Shown here piece by piece: positions 52,920 through 55,538 of a DNA stretch of 55,538 nucleotides (its first letter is position 1; the number at the start of each line of letters is the position of its first letter). The stretch spans positions 201,636 through 257,173 of the forward strand of contig CACRSC010000040.1 in NCBI GenBank assembly GCA_902651635.1, read 5' to 3'. This DNA comes from Mastigamoeba balamuthi. Its lineage: Eukaryota; Evosea; Mastigamoebida; Mastigamoebidae. The translations under genes were made by a program, and so were the position numbers. The notes under the pieces are model-generated. The model was not told the origin of the DNA, searched no databases, and saw only the letters and a program-made list of their open reading frames with translations.

Positions 52920-54886
52920 TCAGAGCACAGGCAAGAGGGGAGCACGAGGGGGAGGTCTGTGCAGGGGGCGCGCGCCTGTGCTGCGGGCCTGGGGAGCCTC
53001 GGGGGCGGCCGCTGCAGGGGTGGCGGCGTCGCCGCTGTCGTCGTGGGAGACGTCCATGGGCTTGCTGCTGCCGCTGCCCTCGTCGCCCTCGTCGCCCTCG
53101 TCGTCGGCCTCGGCGTCGTCCCCGGCGCCCTCGTGCTGCCGCCCCTCGGGGCTCTCGCGGTCCTGCTGCTCGTGCTGCTCGTGCTGCTCGGGTGACGCGC
53201 TGCTGTCGGTCTTGCTGCTGTGCCCGTCGTGGTCCTCGCGCTGCTCGGGCGCTGCCGCAGCCGCCTGTGCCGCTGTGTGGTCCTCCGGTGTTCCCTGCTC
53301 CTCGTGCCCGTGCTCTTTGGCCGTCGCCGCGTTGCCTCCGTCGCCCTCGCCCTCGCCGTTGTCCTCCATCACGGCGTCGGCGTCCTCGGCTTCCCCAGCG
53401 TCCTCGGCATCATCGGCGTCGTCGGCATCGCGCATGTGCGTGTCGTGAGCGGCGTCGTCGCTGCCCTCGCGCTCCGGATCGTCTTCCGCGCGGCTCCCCT
53501 GCTGCTCCGGGTTCTCCGAGTGCTCCGAGTGCTCCGAGTGCTCCGTGTGCTCCGAATGCTCTGAATGCTCCGAGTGGTCCGCGTGCTCCACGTTCTCCGA
53601 GTGGTCCGTGCTGTCGCCCTCGTCCTTGACGGTGGCGACTTTGTGGCGGCCCTCGTCCTGCTCGTCTGCGGCTTTGCTGCCGTCGTCGCTGTCGCCGCCG
53701 CCGTCGCTGCAGCGCTCCGCCCGGGGCTCTTTGCCGGGGACAGGCGCACTCGAGGCGGCTGCGCTGCCCGTGGCGCCGGGGGCCTCGCGGAAGATGACCT
53801 TGCTGGGCGCCTCGGCGACGACCATCTCCCTCTGCTCGGCCTCCTTCGTGGCCCTCTGCGCGGTCTCCTCGGCGAGCCTCTGCTGCTCCCTCTCGGCCAC
53901 GGCCCTCTCGGCAGCCTCTGCAGCCGCCTCCTCCTCGTCGGTGCCGCCGAGGGCTGCGGCCTCTGCCCAGCGCTTGCCCTCCCCGTTGCCCTCGCCCTCG
54001 TGGCGCACCGGCTGCTCCTCCTCCCCCAGCCTCCCGCTGCCGCTGCCACTGCCGCCCCGCGCGCTGCCCCGCTTCCGCTGCTGCTGAGCATGCAGGCGCT
54101 GCAGGACCGCCAGGTGCTGCTGAAGCTCCTGGTTCTGCTGGTGCTCCCGCTGGTGGAGCGCTGCCTCGCGCCTCCTGGCCCTCTCCTCTGCTGTGCGCTG
54201 CTTCTTGCTGCCCTGCTCTGCTCCCCCTGGCGCCCCTCCCGCCCCTGCTGGGCTCTCGGGGGCCTCGCGCTTGGCACCCCGAGCGTTGCCCCTGCGCGGG
54301 TCGTGCGAGGCGAGCAGCTGCTCGATGCTGGGGGCGCTGGGGGCACTCGGGGCGCTGCTGGGGGCACTCGGGGCAGCGCCTGAGCCCCCAGAGGCCCCGG
54401 GCGACGCCTGCGCCCCACGCCACGCCTCGTACGCGCTCCGCACCTCCCCCAGGTTGTGCCCGTCCACGCTCACGTGCTGCCACGCCTCCGCCTCCTCCTG
54501 CACGCGCAGCCGCTGCCCCCGCTTGCCCCTACAGTACGGGCCAAGATATTATCTCAGATTCTCTGCGTAGGAAGATACGCGTATCTTCCCCCAGGGCGCG
54601 TATGGAAAAATATCTAGACGCGCGCGAACCGCTTGGCGGCGGCCTGGAGCCACGCCGAGACCGAGGGGTGGGAGACGCCGAGGGTGTCGTTGAGCCAGCC
54701 GACCATGGAGCCGCCGGCGACGGTGGCGCGGGCGTCGAGCGCAGCGCACCAGAGGTGGTCGCCCGCACGCAGCACCCCCGCCTCCACCAGCGCCCGCACG
54801 TCCACCGCGTCCTCCTTGTCCCGCGCGTGGCGCGTCGACGCGCGGCGCCGCGCGGGCGCTGCCGCCTGCTGCTTGCGAGATTCCAT
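52920..54886 (-). CDS. RAMA-domain protein with long charged, His-rich tail
   Basis: Exon 1 (54886-54620) and exon 2 (54521-52920) give 622 aa. Residues ~28-125 read VDVRALVEAGVLRAGDHLWC, GGSMVGWLNDTLGVSHPSVS, then across the intron EAWQHVSVDGHNLGEVRSAY. The pattern L(I/V)EAG(V/L)L..GD.L, S.S and W..V..DG..L...R fits a RAMA domain, which is found in restriction/methylation-associated and some eukaryotic chromatin proteins and is linked to N6-adenine modification recognition. The rest is low-complexity: Pro/Ala-Ser, basic KKQRTAEERARRREAA, Gln-rich, a Glu/Ala coiled coil, a striking SEH/TEH repeat block (HSEHSEHSEHTEHSEH) and acidic runs. The intron acceptor choice (CAAG|CGG) is the one that keeps frame. 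Alternatively 52920-54503 could be a separate gene starting after the palindrome at 54573. Confidence 0.6.
54573..54586. promoter_or_regulatory. Palindrome AGATACGCGTATCT in the RAMA gene intron
   Basis: Perfect, extends to 20 bp (54570-54589). Lies in the intron, or 67-70 bp upstream of an alternative ATG at 54503. Confidence 0.4.
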
Positions 54887-54916
54887 CGAACAGCGGGTGT
54901 GAATATCTTCTCCCCC

Positions 54917-54928
54917 ATATCATGATAT
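54917..54928. promoter_or_regulatory. Palindrome ATATCATGATAT upstream of the RAMA gene
   Basis: Perfect 12-bp palindrome 31 bp before the ATG at 54886, in an AT-rich stretch; different sequence but the same position as the 47689 element. Confidence 0.35.
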
Positions 54929-55004
54929 TATTCCCCTCGACGGATAGAGTCAGCAAATCAAGCCGATCCAACGAAAAAAGCCGCTCCAGCAGATTCTGTG
55001 TTTT

Positions 55005-55538
55005 TTAGACCGCGCCGGGGTGGGCAGCGCGGGCAGCGGCGAGCAGGCCAGCGGCCCGAGCCTGGGCGTATGGCAGGGGGGCAGGGGCAGGTGTGGGCAG
55101 CTGCGGGGCAGGGGCTGCCGGCGGCGGCGCCGCTCGTGCGTGCAGCTCGGCAATGAAGTCCACCGCGGTCAGCAGACGGCCGTGGATCCGAACGCGTGGA
55201 CTGTGCGCGGGTGCATGGGCCGCAGTGGCATCGGGGGCGACGTAGTCACTCCCATCAATAACGCGCTCTGGGTTCAGAGGCCACACGCCCGCGCGGGCGA
55301 ACCCGGCTGTGACTGTGGTGGGCTCGCAGGCGTGATACCACGCCTTGCGGACCGCACTGAGCATCAGGGCACGCCGATCGTCCATGGTCGTGGCCCCTGT
55401 GAGGTTGAGGTACTTCTTGAGGTACCCCTTGAACGCCGCAAAGAACGAGACATCGAGTGGCTGGAGGACGTGTGTGGCATGTGATGGAAATGCCAATACG
55501 TGAATGTTGTTCTGGCGCAGAAGCTCGAGGACATCAGG
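55005..55538 (-). CDS. DDE superfamily (pogo/Tigger/jerky-like) transposase, 5' part outside window
   Basis: The reading frame enters from the right edge and ends at 55005. It starts PDVLELLRQNNIHVLAFPSH and continues ATHVLQPLDVSFFAAFKGYL, the classic end of the DDE_1 catalytic core (PxHxTHxLQPLDV.....K). Then comes AVRKAWYHACEPTTVTAGFA and RAGVWPLNPERVIDGSDYV, the typical GFxxxGxxPLNP segment. The final DDE Asp would lie just after LQPLD or outside the window. The Pro/Ala-rich C-terminus ends HPGAV. Intact as far as visible; terminal repeats not identified. Confidence 0.8.
   Translation of the reverse strand, partial: PDVLELLRQNNIHVLAFPSHATHVLQPLDVSFFAAFKGYLKKYLNLTGATTMDDRRALMLSAVRKAWYHACEPTTVTAGFARAGVWPLNPERVIDGSDYVAPDATAAHAPAHSPRVRIHGRLLTAVDFIAELHARAAPPPAAPAPQLPTPAPAPLPYAQARAAGLLAAARAAHPGAV

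Noticed and set aside
53192-54383. Several long plus-strand frames opposite the RAMA gene tail
   Set aside because: Mirror images of the Ala/Glu/Ser-rich minus-strand coding sequence; no domains.

Overview
This window is nuclear DNA of a GC-rich, intron-bearing unicellular eukaryote. I cannot name the species. The evidence is that conserved eukaryotic genes (the retromer subunit VPS26, a papain-family protease, a TRIM/RBCC protein, an LRR protein) only read through when short GT-AG introns are removed, and each reconstructed gene then closes in frame. About half of the host introns I could place start with GTGCGY instead of GTRAGT. One 971-base run of N (11334-12304) is an assembly gap.

Layout. 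1-2047 (-): membrane-anchored papain-like protease. 2.2-7.4 kb: tandem triplication carrying two small secreted Cys-rich protein genes (-); the middle unit has lost its gene. 7456-9683 (-): VPS26, seven exons. 10291 to the gap (+): VIT-domain protein. 12.4-13.2 kb (-): unidentified multi-exon gene. 14.4-20.4 kb and 32.3-47.7 kb: a graveyard of a lineage-specific gene family. Its modules are an N-terminal two-exon module (here D1+D2), a Pro/Gln-rich acidic linker and a C-terminal SAM-like module. The copies are frameshifted, truncated and repeatedly arranged head to head, with dispersed repeats and a nested pair of MITE-like insertions. One member (44236-46041) is open throughout.

23076-32199 is the most interesting object: a 9.1-kb DNA transposon with about 176-bp terminal inverted repeats and a TTCT target duplication, inserted in the last exon of one family member. 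It carries two divergent multi-exon genes. One encodes an 821-aa DDE-like protein with a GHTHND motif (-). The other encodes a protein of about 1,170 aa with a probable ParB/Srx-like domain (+). A 20-bp palindrome (TTTTATCGCATGCGATAAAA and variants) occurs 13-14 times in the element, only in introns and intergenic DNA and never in exons. In short introns it abuts the branch-point-like ACTAAC. I saw no copies outside the element.

47.7-55.5 kb is compact and gene-dense: a secreted DUF3574-like protein (+), a bacterial-type MobA (-), an LRR protein with one repeat per exon (+), a TRIM protein (-), a RAMA-domain protein (-), and at the right edge the 3' part of a pogo/Tigger-like DDE transposase (-). 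A palindrome AGATWCGCGWATCT recurs upstream of several of these genes.

All exon joins were inferred by eye from reading frame, splice-site and family logic. No alignment or database search was run.
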